A DNA stretch of 64,000 bases from contig JADANN010000417.1 in assembly GCA_018806985.1 (NCBI GenBank), forward strand, positions 744,001 to 808,000, read 5' to 3'. The DNA comes from Angiostrongylus vasorum. Taxonomy: Eukaryota; Nematoda; Chromadorea; Rhabditida; Metastrongylidae. The notes below the pieces were generated by a model. It saw only the letters and a list, made by a program, of their open reading frames with translations, had not been told where the DNA came from and made no database searches. Below, one piece after another: positions 32,860 through 44,456 of this stretch. Both the position numbers and the translations under genes were made by a program. Numbering within the stretch: the stretch's first letter is position 1; every line of letters begins with the position of its first letter.

Positions 32860-33925
32860 TCACAAACAGATTATAGCTTTGTGGGTAGTAGAAATCTTTT
32901 CAAAGCAAGTCTTGCTCTAATTTTCCAACCAATGAGATCACAGACTGGCTTCATCCGGAACCATTGTCAAATTATAGACAATCTGTGTACTACTGCATGG
33001 TATCTCTTGCCACTGAAGTCCCAACGTCTATGCTTTTTCTATAGATATTATCTCCACATATCATTTATTGGAACTGGGATGACATGGGGGTGAAAAATGA
33101 TGGTCGACAATTACACCATCTCCGCTTTACTGATGACATTAGCAGAGCGGAACGAATGCCTGCCGACTTTGATAAAGCCTGTGGAAAGATTGCTCTTCGA
33201 CTAAATCTCACAAAAACGATGTTCATGAGGAACGGAATGGTTTCGTATGCCCCATTCACACCCAACGGAACGAATGTCTCCGAGTGCTCCAGTTATGTTT
33301 GTCTGGATTGGGAAATCAACATGATGAACGACTGAGGTTCGGACTTGAGTAGAAGGGAAAAGAGCGGCTTTGGGGAGCCTTCAAGAGCATCGAGGATGAA
33401 GAGAAGAAAACAAAGAACACCGGACTCCGTGCCCACCTTTTCGTCTCAACGCTACTTCTTCCCTAACGTATGCGTCAGAAACCTGGTCGCTACGTAAGCA
33501 GGATGAAAGATCACTCAGCGTTATCGAATGCGCGGTCGAAAGGACGATGATTGGAGTATCCCGTTTCACACAAGTAAGGGAAGGGATCCGAAGCTCCGAC
33601 CTGGTCAACGATCAAAAGTCAAAGATGCCGTTCTGTAAGCCAAATAGTCGAAGATAAGGTGGAACACATAATGCGTATGAACCACATTTGATGGATAAGA
33701 GCCGTTAGTGACTGGACTCCTCGGGATGTTAAACGCACTGCAGGAAGACCACCGACTCGATGGTTAGAGTTCTTAACGAAAAGCCTAGAAAAAAGATATG
33801 ATGCTCAACGAGTCCCTAGAGCGAGCAGAACCCATTGGGCTACTCTTGCACGCGACAGGGAAAAATGGAAGACTTACTGGCGCCCGCTCGAGTCACTCGA
33901 CGATTAACGGGACTACATTTGATAC
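32860..33925 (+). mobile_element. RTE-type LINE fragment, RT palm to 3' end
   Basis: The plus strand encodes MGVKNDGRQLHHLRFTDDI (catalytic block, usually FADD), RLNLTKTMFMRNG and NVSECSSYVCLDWEINMMND, then stops. It continues in other frames through the MIGVSRFTQVREGIRSSDL region, RPPTRW and HWATLARDR to the 3' end near GGACTACATTTGATACAAGTG. Stops, frameshifts and the mutated catalytic block make it inactive. Confidence 0.88.
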
Positions 33926-34129
33926 AAGTGATCATGTATTGCTTTGGACAAAATGCTATCATTACACACTATTGCTGTTTTGGTCTCTTTTTTGCCTACT
34001 TCCGTCACCATATTGCCATCTGTCTTTTCTTTAATTTAGGCCCCGATCCTGTAAAGTAAGACTGTCCAATATCTGATCTGCCTTGTCCTAGTAGATATTA
34101 AAGCATGGGTTGCGTTTTCAACGACGTTA

Positions 34130-35060
34130 CTTTAGAACTTCATCACATGTGCACAATATGTTAGCCATCGTGCATCAGTCAGTTCACATCCTAAATGAAT
34201 ATTGAGGGTCTGGATAAGCCGACTGGTAACTGCAGAATTTCTGCCAATGTTTGACTGATTGGACGCTTCATTGCGCCATCGGCAAGCTCATTTGCCTTCT
34301 ATCTTCTGTTCGGATTATTTCTCAAGATATTTTCCAAATCTACTGAATTTCTTGTTCACATGGAACATAGCAGTGGTCCATTCATCTTTAATCATTCTTC
34401 GCAGCTTCATTGTTTCCATAAGCTTCGTCCTTTCTGGCATTCTATTTGTAGTCTTCTCTCATTTAGCTCTCCTCTGAACTGCTATTATTCGATTATCTTT
34501 TCCTCTTCACTGATACCTTTCGAGGAGACAACAATATCGTGGGCGAACAAAGGTTTCATAAGATTTTTCGGTTAATGCGTTTCGCTCTTTTCAAGCCAGT
34601 TGAGCAGGTCCATTACCCGTTACAATACGGCAGTAAACAAGTTTGGCGAGAGGTTGTTGTTGTCCATACTCATTTCTTCTAGAAATGCTAAGGAGGCGAA
34701 GGAAAAGTGGTCGACTAGGTTCTTCATGCAATATGGATCATTTCTACACACGAAGTAAAACTCTTTACTCGCTGTTTAAGGCTTTTCTGTAATCGACGAA
34801 TATTAGGACCACAAACAAGGAGGACTTTCGACATCCTTATGTGATTGTACCTGTGCATAAAATTGAACTCAGTTCGGAATCATTGTTAAAACTCAGTTTG
34901 TTTCGCCATATGAACTTCATCTAAGGTTTTCGTTATACGCAATGGAATGATCTCCTTGAAAAGTTTGTGAAGCATTTTGAAGAAAAAAGACCTTAGTGTT
35001 AGAGATGTGGAGATTCCTCCAGTTTCACTTCTTAGACATGAAATGATAGCACGTGCGATT
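34130..35060 (-). mobile_element. LINE fragment of a second RTE-like lineage, inside a segmental duplicate
   Basis: The minus strand gives NNLSPNLFTAVL, PLFAHDIVVSSK (catalytic block, usually FADD) and a following SEEEKIIE segment with WTTAMFHVNKKFSRFGKYL. The copy at 55,880-56,860 is collinear, with FAFDIVV at the catalytic block, and a much more diverged third copy lies near 40,780-41,240. It is inactive. Confidence 0.65.
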
Positions 35061-36262
35061 CACTGGATCCTATAAACTTTAAACTATCTTGCCATGTTGA
35101 CTGCGAGAAATGCTTAACTTGTTAAGTTTGAAGGAAATTAACAAGCTAAGTTGGATGATTTATAAAATCGATGAAATTGGGTATAATGATATAAAAACTG
35201 GCATTTCTAGGACTTTTATTTCTATTTCCAAGTCAAGTTGGAAGAATTTGGAGTGACTTGTTCTCAGTATAGGAATCTGATGGAGGGAAGAAAAAAGGAG
35301 AAGACTGAGCAGATCTTGTTTGTTACTGAAACAATATCGCAGCGTTTGGGGCAGGAATTCCGTTATTATTAGACGGCAATGAAATAGAAATATTACGCTC
35401 ACATGACTCGCTGATGTGTTATTAGCTTGATGTTGTTGTTATTAGCTTCATCAAGGATCTTTGAAACCAGTCTTTATTCCCAATCGAACGAGGTATGTTG
35501 CAGTTTTCCTAATTCCATTCTCGTTTCGAGCGATTCATTAGTGTAATGAACGTGCTGCTGGAATTTCTTAATTAAGCGAAGGTGACATATAGTCGGCGCA
35601 GTATTGAGCTTTTGTCAAATAGTATAACCTTATAACATTTATACTCTCGTAGATAGCAGATTTGAAGGCTACATAAGAGCAATGTCTTAACTTTCACTTA
35701 TTGCCTATTCTTTTTGCAAGGTTACGTGAAATTCAACTGCATGAGCCTTGAGAAATGGGCAAAACCGGGAAGCTCAGTTGGGCTACGAAATCGGAATTCC
35801 CTCATTAACCGGGGCTCACGTGCTATCCACAACGCTAATAGATGCTTTTGCTTTGTCTTACTCTCTGTTGTTCAGCTTTTTACTCAATCGGAACCATAGT
35901 CGATCACCAGTCAAGGAGAATGAAAACGCCATGTCGTGTATTACCAAATCCATCCATTATATCAGCTTGTAACTGAAGAATACACTAATTTGGACCAATT
36001 TTCCTGCCTCTAGATCGGAATTGTTCGACTTCTTAGTGCTGGCCATTTGTTACTCACAGTACGCTCTTCACTATTCCATAAACTACTTTAAAATCTTCAA
36101 CATGAGCGAAAGTTAACAGATGCATTTGTAACATAATTACCTTTAATAACCTTTTAACCGCCGTTATTTTGTTGTTTTCTTACCTCAAAAGTTAAACTTC
36201 AGAGGCAATAAAGAGTATGTTAAGAAGGAAGGAAATAACTTAAGATAAGAAGGCAAATTTAG
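35061..36262. repeat. Duplicated segment with FB2-type repeat, no gene
   Basis: About 35,160-35,500 matches about 56,930-57,300 (for example GAAGAATTTGGAGTGACTTGT). From about 35,690 an FB2-type element starts with TTAACTTTCACTTATTGCC and shares GGGGCTCACGTGCTATCCAC with 58.4, 61.1 and 38.2 kb. No convincing coding sequence is seen. Confidence 0.55.
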
Positions 36263-36338
36263 CTCGGCAATCGCTCCATAAATCAGGAATGATGTTCCAA
36301 ACCATACATTCGCATATCCGGTTTTTCTATTCGAGTCC
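36263..36338 (-). pseudogene. Stranded Srt-class receptor exon (TM1), duplicate copy
   Basis: This 76-nt block has exactly the length and phase of the TM1 exon of the Srt gene at 59,305-59,380. It reads DSNRKTGYANVWFGTSFLIY and then GAIAE. The acceptor is weakened to TTTCATAG, and the donor is destroyed (GAG|CTAAAT instead of GAG|GTAAG). No matching downstream exons lie near it. It is a relic carried by the segmental duplication 34.1-38.5 kb. Confidence 0.75.
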
Positions 36339-37462
36339 CTATGAAACAAAAAAAATATCAATCAATTAAAGCAGTGCCAACGATGATAACACGTGCTCAG
36401 TGATAATTTCAGATTCAGGTGATCAGAAAAAATTGTCACCAACTCCCTGCATTTCTAGGGAGAACGATTTGCTCACTGAAATCATTTCAAAACATTGATC
36501 AAATAGTGGGTCGCTATCATCCTGGATGTTTTTTGGTAACAAATCTCGTCTTGATCCACAAAAAGCTCACAACCCTAACTGACTGTGCTAGTGAGCATCT
36601 AAGAACACAGTAGCAAAGCTTTCACTGAATTCCATGAAACATTGCGCATGACCAACGTTGAACATATTAGCAAAGGAAAGAGTCGACGGATGCTCAAGCT
36701 GTAGCTGTATAACGCAGAACCGTAAACTTTGGTTGACGGGGTCTAGAAAACAATGCAATGATTGAAAGTGTGCGGACGCTCGCAAGAAAAAGCGAATTTG
36801 AACAGTGTCAGTACCAAAGCAAGCACGTAGTATTTCTTAAAGAAGTAAGGTTACCTCATTATCTGCCCATATTGAAAACTTGGAAATCCGAAAAGCAGAG
36901 TCCGGAAAGGAGGCCGGGAATCAGATGAGTGATTGTGATGTCAAATGCTTATGCTATTTCCATGTCACATGCAGTCTCAAATCACAGCTTATCGAGAACA
37001 TAGTGTACAAAGTATACTTTCTTGGTGCCTTCTTATGTATGTATTGGTAAAGTTACACACAAATTCGCTAAATAACGCATGAGTTTCCACTAGTATAATT
37101 ATACAGGCATAATGTTTCTCTCGACAGAGAGTTCGAGCAAGCGAAAGAATCGCTGTTGTTGCATTAACCACTCCGCCTTGAATTAATCGTAGTTGTAAAG
37201 CAGTAAGCCTGCAGGCAACTAAATCGCCTGTGAGAAGACTCGAGAACGTTGTGGGACAACTATCTAGGTACTCAAGATAAAATCGAGCTCAACCAGTTTC
37301 CAACACATCAGTGAGGAGAAGAACACGGAACCTTGCGGCATATTCAAACCCAACACCACCTCCATGGATTACACTTGCAAGAAAATCGAACAATTGCATA
37401 AAATTTTAAGACAATGTGTAAAAAAACACCAAGGTATGAAAGGTTCTATAGCACTAATTGGC
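36339..37462. repeat. Duplicated non-coding segment (pairs with 59.4-60.5 kb)
   Basis: Shared blocks with 59,400-59,700 and 60,250-60,540 include ACAACCCTAACTGACTGTG and CACATTCAAACCCAACAC-like sequence. No exon of the receptor could be found here. Confidence 0.55.
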
Positions 37463-37716
37463 GCGCGTAGCACAGTGGTAGGAGGCGCCCTGATATACAC
37501 ATGGGATCGATCCCCGCGTCCAAGGCTCACCAAGCCATTCACCCCTCCGGGTTCGTCAAATTGGTGGGAGACTTGTATGGAAGGATAGCAGCACTGTCTC
37601 GATACATCGGTAGGCCACCGCGAGTCATTTTAAACGCCAGATATGCATTCAACCACCAACGATGCTTAATGAAGTCGAATGCATGGCGCATCCCTGAGGG
37701 ATAGGTCAACGACGAG
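37463..37716 (+). mobile_element. SINE-1 copy
   Basis: GGCGCGCGTAGCACAGTGG and GGGATCGATCCCCGCGTCC form the pol III head. CACCCCTCCGGGTTCGTC, CACCGCGAGTCATTTTAA and CATGGCGCATCCCTGAGGG follow, and the copy ends at GTCAACGACGAGAAC. Confidence 0.82.
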
Positions 37717-38059
37717 AACTTCACTCATCATCATCTATTGCACCATATTTCACAGGCGAAATGAAAATTTCAACTAGAACAAAAAAACGCTATGTAGAGT
37801 CGGAAAATACGACTGCTCTAGGATTTGAAGGAACAACACTAGATAAAAGGTCTTGGTCATATGACGGCAAGAATGAGAACAATCAATTCCACCTACTTGC
37901 AACCATAGTTTGGGCAGTCCATTACTGAACAGCTTCAGAAACCTTGAATGGGAAAGTTTATATGACGGACCCTGAAAGACATATTATGCGTGGAAGCATA
38001 GCAAAAACTCGTGGTGATGGCCACGCCCTTTAAGAGCCAACGGAGTACACATCGACTTT

Positions 38060-38490
38060 TAGAAGAAAAAAAAACTAATGAGCTCAGTACATTCGTTTAA
38101 CAAAGCATAAGATTTGCAAATGAATACGACGTGAAATACAGCCACTAGGATGCTGAGATGTTAACAAGGCCCTGAACCTCAGATGGGCTTCCAACTCGCT
38201 ATGATCCTTACTGAGGTCCGTGTGTTATCAACCACATCAATCGACGTCTTTGTTTTACTTTCTCTAAGCCATATTTTTACTCTTTCGGTGCTGGCAACAA
38301 TTACCCGTGAGCTGGAACGATGGGGGTGCTGGATAGTTCATGAGGGCCTTTGTTAGGGTGATCGCGCGTTCGAATCTCACGTGCGGTTCCGCGTTTTGCT
38401 CGTATCTCGTCATCCTTGTGGTTTTCTTCACATAGCAATCTGCATGAAAAAAAATAGGCAGTAAATGAAAGTTAAATCATAGCAAATGAC
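38060..38490. mobile_element. FB2-type non-autonomous repeat with tRNA-like stretch
   Basis: It shares blocks with 60,960-61,260, such as ATGCTGAGATRT and AACCTCAGRTGGGCTT. It contains a B-box-like GCGCGTTCGAATCTCACG and ends with ATAGGCAGTAAATGAAAGTTA, the reverse complement of the FB2 left end at 35.69 kb. It is probably a MITE related to the foldback family. Confidence 0.55.
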
Positions 38491-39351
38491 TGTTTCTTGG
38501 CACTGAAATGCAATTTGCAACTGGCAGTTTTTCGCAGATAGCTCTGCGAAGGCTCCGCTCAGCAAGCCATCTTTCCTTTCAGGTACTCGTCTTTAGGATG
38601 ATAACGCCTTCGGTATATTCAAGGCCTTATCACTAAGCCCACACCCTACGAATCGGGTCCAAACTTTTGGGATGCCTTAAAGGGAACATGCGCAGTTCTT
38701 TTAAGTTCAAATTGTTTTCGGAGCACTAATTCCTACCACTTCGAATGGTTTTTAATCAACCACAGTGATGCTGAGGTACATGTCTAAAATGCAAATAGCG
38801 GCAGAGTGATTGCATATAGTTCTTGAATACTAGTAATGATTGGCATCATCTAGCGTAATGTTGAATTTGGAATAGTTTGAGCGAATCCCGTGCAGAAATA
38901 TACGTAAAGAACTTCTGGGAACGGTAAGCAGAGCTCGATTGAGGAGACATGCTTGGTAGCAACGAAAGAATCCATTAATGCGGATGTTTGCAATAAAGTG
39001 GTCTTAAAAGGTTTTGTCAAGAAATTCTATTCGATACTCACTTATACCAGGATTTCCTCACTTGACGCGAAGCGATCTTGGATTGACTTAGAGGAATACC
39101 CAGAGTGTTGACGGCGGAATGAGAGTGTTAGAATCAAGAAGGTCATTCATAAGCTCATTGCCTTTGGACGAGCCGCGGAATTCGTTCACATTCGAGGGAG
39201 TGTTCCGAAATTCATCGGACCTCGGTTTGTATTGGCACATATTGCTAAAGTACGTCAAACTGGGCGGTTAAGGCCATGGAATCGTCGCCAGTTCGACACC
39301 GCCGCAATGTTGGAGCGCAAAAAACGCTTGCCATTGTACGTCTTATAAGAA
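38491..39351. other. No gene recognised
   Basis: Unique sequence without motifs I can assign. Confidence 0.4.
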
Positions 39352-39632
39352 ATAAAAAAGATAAAGCTGACGGCGTTGATCAATCCCTGAGGGATGCGCC
39401 ATGCATTGGACTTCATTAAGCAACGTTTGGAGGTCATTGAATGCATATCTGGTCTTTACAATGACTCGAGGTGGCGTACCGATGTGTCCAGCCAATGCTG
39501 CTATCCTCCCAGACAAGTCTGGTACCAATTTGCCGACCGCTGATGCATGGAAGTTTTGGTGGGCCACGGGCGCGGGAATCGATTCCACGTGTGTGTTGCA
39601 GGGCGCCCTCCGACCACCACGCCACACGCGCC
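39352..39632 (-). mobile_element. SINE-1 copy, full length
   Basis: The minus strand shows the full block order: GGGCGCGTGTGGCGTGGTGG, GGAATCGATTCCCGCGCCC, GGTACCAGACTTGTCTGGGA, GAGTCATTGTAAAGACCAG, then GGCGCATCCCTCAGGGATTG. Confidence 0.85.
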
Positions 39633-40301
39633 CTATGTCCTATGTATGTCATATATAGTGAATTAACAATCTTAATGTGATGTAAAATGTTAGACAACGC
39701 ACATAAATCCTATAGAACTATTGCAGGAAATGAATTTGGCATTCCAATGTGAATTTAGCTCACATTGAACCCACTCTACGTCTTCCTTTCAATAGTGGGA
39801 TAGTAAAGGCGATTTCGATGCCCTTGATGCCTGAATTGTGGACTGTGAACTATTTTAAATGCATTTCCAGGATTTGGCACATTTTACTTGTTTTTTGGTC
39901 ATTTTTACTTGCTTGGCTCTATTTTTTCTCCTGGTAACCGGGTTTAATTGTCTATTCATTTCACTGCATAGCCAAACAATTGACGGAGGAGTGAAAGGCT
40001 TAAAACAGATGAATCCCTGGCATCATTCTCTCCACCGCTACTATACGGTGAGCAGCACATGTTCTCTAACAATTGGGAAGGTGTTCAAGATTTTATCGAA
40101 CCTCAATTTGCATTGTACCACAACATGGCAGACTTCAATCTGCCAAAGATGGAAATCATTTGTGCCACCGCTGTTGCTTAATACCTTTAATTTCTACTCA
40201 GTTGAGTTTTTCATTTGCGTTCTAAATTCATAACTTCTATTCTTTTTGGATTTCTAAAAGAAGCACACTTCTTGTCAAATATTCAAATAGTCAAGTATTG
40301 C
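39633..40301. other. No gene recognised
   Basis: A 124-codon plus-strand frame (39,859-40,233) is hydrophobic but has no start context, splice sites or family motif. Confidence 0.35.
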
Positions 40302-41421
40302 CTAGGACAATTATGATTTTATAGCAAGATAGATGATGGTGTTGTTCTCGCATCACAACCCATAACACGATGGAATACACGAGCTGAAATACTAGAACAG
40401 AACAAAATCTAACAATAGAATAAAAAAACAGGTTATATTTGGCCTTGCGTGTCTCTTACACCAGCTTAGTCTCTGTCAGTCACATGCATAGGTGAAATGT
40501 TGAGTTTATTTTCAGTGAAATAATTTCCAAGTAGTCGATAATGTGGTACGGAGAAACGGTAACATATTGCGGCTCGATATTGTGTAACGGTTGCACCATC
40601 TGATATATTTCTACGCGTGCGTAACGTCTTCATCGTCGTAGAGCTGTCAACCCTCCTCTGAACTGAATAGCTAGGCTGTAAAAGAGCCATCGAGGCAATC
40701 CAAATGGTTGCCAATGTGCAGTTGCCTGGAATTTTCATGCGTAATTCAAAAGGCTCAGGGTTTTTTCTTCTTTGTTCAGAGATTCCTCTGCTTCAAGTAC
40801 ATTCAATGGCTTTCTCGCGCATAGCATTTGGACACGGCAGTCGCTTGGTCATTTTTTTTGTTCTTCGATGATTCTTGGCATTTCACAAGCTTTGTTTGTC
40901 TTATTCGATTTCCGTGCAGTAATATATTGCTTTCAGGTCTCCACTATGCTCGTCAAATATCTTGTCTTCTCCAGCGGTACTTCTCCAAAAATAATAGTAT
41001 TCTAGGTCAAACAAAAGTTTGATAAGACTCGTACATTAGTGCATGTGCCTCTTTCATCCCGACGGATAAGCTCGGTTATGTACTCCGGGAATAAACAAGC
41101 TTGTCGAGATCATGTAATTTCTAAGCCCCTTTTCTTGGTTAATGATAGTAGAAGAAAAGCGGTCAGCTACAGTTCTTATATAGTGAAGGTCCACTCATTC
41201 GTCCAGAAGTGCTGGTAGAATGGCATGCTTGTCATTAAAATCCTTTCCGTCGTCGAGATAGATTAGGGCAACAGACAGGCACTCCCAAAAAATTTTTCTA
41301 AACCTAGCAAGGAAGTGAACCAGTGGCAATCATTGCAAAAACTCACCTCAGCGACTAGTCCGTAAACTAGCACTAATATCCCAAATTAGATAACAACATA
41401 TCCAGCTTTTTTGTCCAACTC
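40302..41421 (-). pseudogene. Srt-class receptor pseudogene fragment (TM1 and intracellular-loop-1 exons)
   Basis: Two exon relics lie in gene order on the minus strand. The TM1 exon (41,347-41,421) reads KKAGYVVI, then a TAA stop, then FGILVLVYGLVAE with an intact donor. The next exon (40,302-40,383) is exactly 82 nt, like its counterpart in the Srt gene, and reads LVYSIVLWVVMREQHHHL followed by SCYKIIIVL. Its donor is GC instead of GT. Phases match the intact gene. The roughly 960 bp between them corresponds to the LINE-bearing intron of the 55.3-59.3 kb copy. No later exons were found. Confidence 0.75.
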
Positions 41422-42129
41422 TCTGCAAAGCAGCCAACATATTTCAACATAAAAAGTGCCCACGAGGGCGAAAATAAGCCAGTGACTACCTCATCTTCAG
41501 ATGATTGGAAAACACTGCTATTGATCCACCGCGAAACGCGGAGCAACGATTCGGCATATTACCTCACTATTGCTACGTCGTTCATCTAATGGATCGCTGT
41601 CGTCCTCGACGGTCTCAGCAACAAGTCTTCCTTGATAAGCAAAAACTGACAAACTAAGCTGACTGTACTGGTGAGCACCTAGGAACCCCGTAGCAAAGCT
41701 CTCACTAACTTTCCGGGAAAAAAACTATTTTTACTAATACTGAACATGTTAGTGAGGTAACTCCAGGCGATAGCCGTAGATCGTGAAGCTGGCCTCTTCC
41801 ACTAACTAAGGTTACGGGAGAACGAAGCAATGAAAAGAAAAGTTTTTTTTTGTTCGAAGGAAGCGATAGAGGGAGTTTCTTAGCTATCTAAAAGAGGAAG
41901 CAGTTGTTTTAAGTGCCTAAATGTAAGCGGTAGACGAGATTCTTTGAACTGTAAAATATATGTAAAATGTAGAGTTGGAGCAAATAGAAATTTCACAAGA
42001 AAAACCAACCGAAAACTGCCTTCCATTCTTTCAACATCCAAACAAGGCTCTCAGAAAGTGACCATATGACGAAATGGTATCAAGAACGAAGTAGTGAAAT
42101 TACACAAGTGAGCTACTTCTCCTCTCAAC
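41422..42129. repeat. Third partial copy of the Srt-associated duplicated segment
   Basis: Blocks such as AGCTGACTGTACTGGTGAGCA and GTAGCAAAGCTCTCACT match 36.55-36.65 and 59.6-59.7 kb. No gene is seen. Confidence 0.5.
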
Positions 42130-42546
42130 CTTCAACTGTCACATGTCTCATCTGCTTTCCCGTTGATTTCCCACTAAATCCTTCACTTTTTCCCGGCTGC
42201 GCGCAGGAGTACCCCAGTGCGTCACTCTCCTTCTCAGGACTCGCAGAGCATCATACTCTTCTAGAGTTCTCGTAAACAACTTTGACCATCAGACCAGTGA
42301 TCTTCCCACACTACGTTTGACACCCGAAGAATTTTGTAACTAGCGGTTCTTGTCCATCGGTTGTCGTTCATAGCGCTTAAATATCCGGCGCACCTTATCT
42401 TCGACAGCTTGGCCTGCAGAATGGCGTCTTTGATTTTTGATCGTTGAAGAAGATCAGAGCGTCGTTTTCTTGTTCAGCAATCGCGAGGTTAGTTAAACAG
42501 ACATACATTTACTTTCCATACAAAAACACAGTAGCAATACAACAAT

Positions 42547-42583
42547 AGCTGACGCTTTCGGCAGTATCGCCTTCTTCAGAGCC
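42547..42583 (-). ncRNA. Hammerhead ribozyme motif with one-base insertion
   Basis: GGCT-CTGAAGA-A-GGCG-ATAC-TGCC-GAAA-GCGTC-AGCT on the minus strand. An inserted G after GAAA breaks the ACGT palindrome. It is otherwise identical to its inverted partner at 42,862-42,897. Confidence 0.65.
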
Positions 42584-42861
42584 TGGAAGGGTATACTGAC
42601 ATACAATTTACTAGGCCAAACGCTTCAATGACACTTACAAAAAGACGAAAACTCTATGGTAATTACATGGTCAACAGCTTCTCGAAAAACTCACCGCTTT
42701 TTTACGTGCCTTCCCATGAGGAAGATTAGAACAGCTGATTATGGTCGCATAAGGTTGATGACTGCACCATCCCACATCAGAAATTGATGCGAACATACGG
42801 GGTTTTGTAAGTGTCATTGAAGCGTTTGGCCTAGTAAATTGTATGTCAGTATACCCTTCCA

Positions 42862-42897
42862 GGCTCTGAAGAAGGCGATACTGCCGAAACGTCAGCT
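42862..42897 (+). ncRNA. Hammerhead ribozyme motif, intact core
   Basis: GGCT-CTGAAGA-A-GGCG-ATAC-TGCC-GAAA-CGTC-AGCT. All core bases are present and stem II has a closing G-U pair next to the loop. Confidence 0.73.
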
Positions 42898-43107
42898 ATT
42901 GTTGTATTGTACTGTGTTTTTGTATGGAAGTAAATGTATGCTGTTTAACAACCTCGCGATTGCTGAACAAGAAAACGACGCTTTCATATTCCAATGCCGA
43001 GGTTAATAGAAAGTCGATCCTGGGAAGATCAGAGCTTCGTATCCCTTCCCAGCTAGTGTGATAGGGGATACTCCTATTATCGTCAATTTTTCTCTCCTGC
43101 GTACTAC

Positions 43108-43530
43108 TTTTTTAATGGCAGGGCATTATGCGAAATGTAACTATAATGTTGCCCGATATAACTGCAAAATTTCGGACCGCCAGTGTCTACGGTGAGGATG
43201 AACACGCTATTACCTTTTCCGGGGGCTAACGTGTTCACCACCACACCATGCAGCTCCTTCATCTCGCCTGTCTCTCAGTCGTGTTGATTGACCTAGTAGG
43301 CGCTATCACCAACCACCTGACCACGAAATAGATCTAGGGAGCGCAAATCGGCATGAACCTAGTTAATTTGAAACTATTCTTTAAATCACACCGTCATCAG
43401 TTTTTTATTTGCTGCCTACTATTTTTTAACAGCAGGGTATTATGTGAAGTATAACCATAATGTTGCTGAGATATTTGCAATACTCCAGACCGCTGGTGTC
43501 TCGAGGCGAAAATCGCCGAAACGTCAGCCA
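43108..43530. mobile_element. Foldback family FB copies, degenerate, joined to a PLE scrap
   Basis: Two FB left-end-like pieces (from 43,108 and from about 43,400, each with TGCTGAGATATTTGCAATACT-like sequence) surround the usual inner blocks. At 43,497-43,530 the second piece is fused to the 3' half of a ribozyme motif (CGAAAATCGCCGAAACGTCAG) without its CTGANGA half. Confidence 0.6.
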
Positions 43531-44004
43531 TCGACCGACAACAGCAACATATGGGGAGATCGATTATTTATGCCGAAGTTCATAGAATGTCGGTCTTTTG
43601 AGTTATTCGTAAGAGAGTTGCACAGCTAAGGCATGCTACTTCATAGGAAAAGTTTCTGATGAGCTTAACAAAAACTTCAACAACAAGGTTTCAATATTCC
43701 ATGAAGGCATAGTCGACAGAACGTCATTGCTTAGTATGGCATAGTTGTTCATGCGATTTACAGTAATTCCACATAAGAGCTTTAAGAAATTGTCACTGGT
43801 ATTAAGGGGAAGTTATGCCATGCCAAATTTCAACAAAAGAAACACGAATATGAAAGTGGGTAGCATAAAAACTTGACCATCTTCGATTTACTAGCCAGAT
43901 GGTTCTCACTGTGACCATCATTTAACTTTCGGCATGAATACTAGTATCCACCATGAAAACAAATCAGAGTGGATGTCAATGAATTATGAGTCGTGTGATA
44001 TAAA
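43531..44004. other. No gene recognised; PLE tail at left edge
   Basis: ATGCCGAAGTTCATAGAATG (43,571-43,590) is a diverged copy of the PLE tail. Nothing else is assignable. Confidence 0.4.
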
Positions 44005-44456
44005 AAGAGCGCTGCCGAGTGAGGAAACCCCATTCCAGCGGCGATCCACCCCATCGAATTAGACTCGTTGCGACTACGAAGACCGTAATGGCGACCGGGG
44101 GTGGAGAATCGGGTCGAATAATCGCGGCACAGCGGGGAGATTCGTCCCCCCGGTAGGGGTCTCCCAGGCTGAGAAAGACTCCGGCGTTTTCATCAGGAAG
44201 CTTAGCTAAGAGTAAACCAATACAAGGAACGGCCACCGTCCTGGTATCAAAGTCGCATTGTGGCAAATCTCCCTCTGATCCACAAGGGCCGCGACTGCCT
44301 GTGGTGGTGAAGACCTGGGGCAGACTTTGGCCAGGCTGACCTCGAGATTCCAAGGAATCACAATGGCTTAACCAGCAGATCTCCGCAAAATGGTGATTAT
44401 GCTGGGGCCCGCACAACCAGTGAGGACGGGCCGTTCAAGTATCATGTATCAAGGCA
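44005..44456 (+). repeat. Interspersed repeats R2 and R1, copies side by side
   Basis: About 44,005-44,135 (R2) reappears reversed at 63,120-63,275, with blocks CGCTGCCGAGTGAGGAAA and GGAGAATCGGGT in common. From about 44,130 to 44,456 lies R1 (GGGGAGATTCGTCCCCCC, GTCTCCCAGGCTGAGAAAG, CCCGCACAACCAGTGAGGAC, then the TCAAGTATCATGTATCAAG tail). The 146-codon minus-strand frame across them is not conserved between copies. Confidence 0.7.

Larger units (their letters stand above)
42461..43023. mobile_element. Penelope-like inverted-repeat unit with 12-bp target-site duplication
   Basis: Arms of about 165 bp (42,477-42,643 and 42,808-42,974) are near-perfect inverted copies, each with a hammerhead-like motif. 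The middle (42,660-42,800) is a reversed piece of the PLE 3' coding/UTR region, matching 30,540-30,640. The left end starts GTCGTTTTCTTGTTCAGC; the right end runs on to the PLE tail AATGCCGAGGTTAATAG. GAAGATCAGAGC occurs directly before (42,449-42,460) and after (43,024-43,035) the unit. Confidence 0.82.
42130..43090 (-). mobile_element. RTE-type LINE fragment interrupted by a Penelope-like unit
   Basis: The minus strand of 42,130-42,460 encodes RRSDLLQRSKIKDAILQAKL and RWTRTAS, and the sequence toward 42,130 keeps the region following RPPTRW in degenerate form. The missing upstream residues (IGVSPITLAGKGYEALI-like) are found at 43,025-43,085. The two halves join exactly at the copies of GAAGATCAGAGC that flank the 42,461-43,023 insertion. 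Confidence 0.8.

Noticed and set aside
35714..35800. Possible Srt N-terminal exon on the plus strand (KFNCMSLEKWAKPG resembles the expected Cys...Trp pattern)
   Set aside because: The strand is opposite to the gene, and the sequence belongs to an FB2 repeat found at 58.4 kb where the residues are not kept.
43976..44416. 146-codon minus-strand frame and the 160-codon frame at 51,405-51,887
   Set aside because: Both run through repeats R1/R2. The frames are not kept among the five R1 copies.
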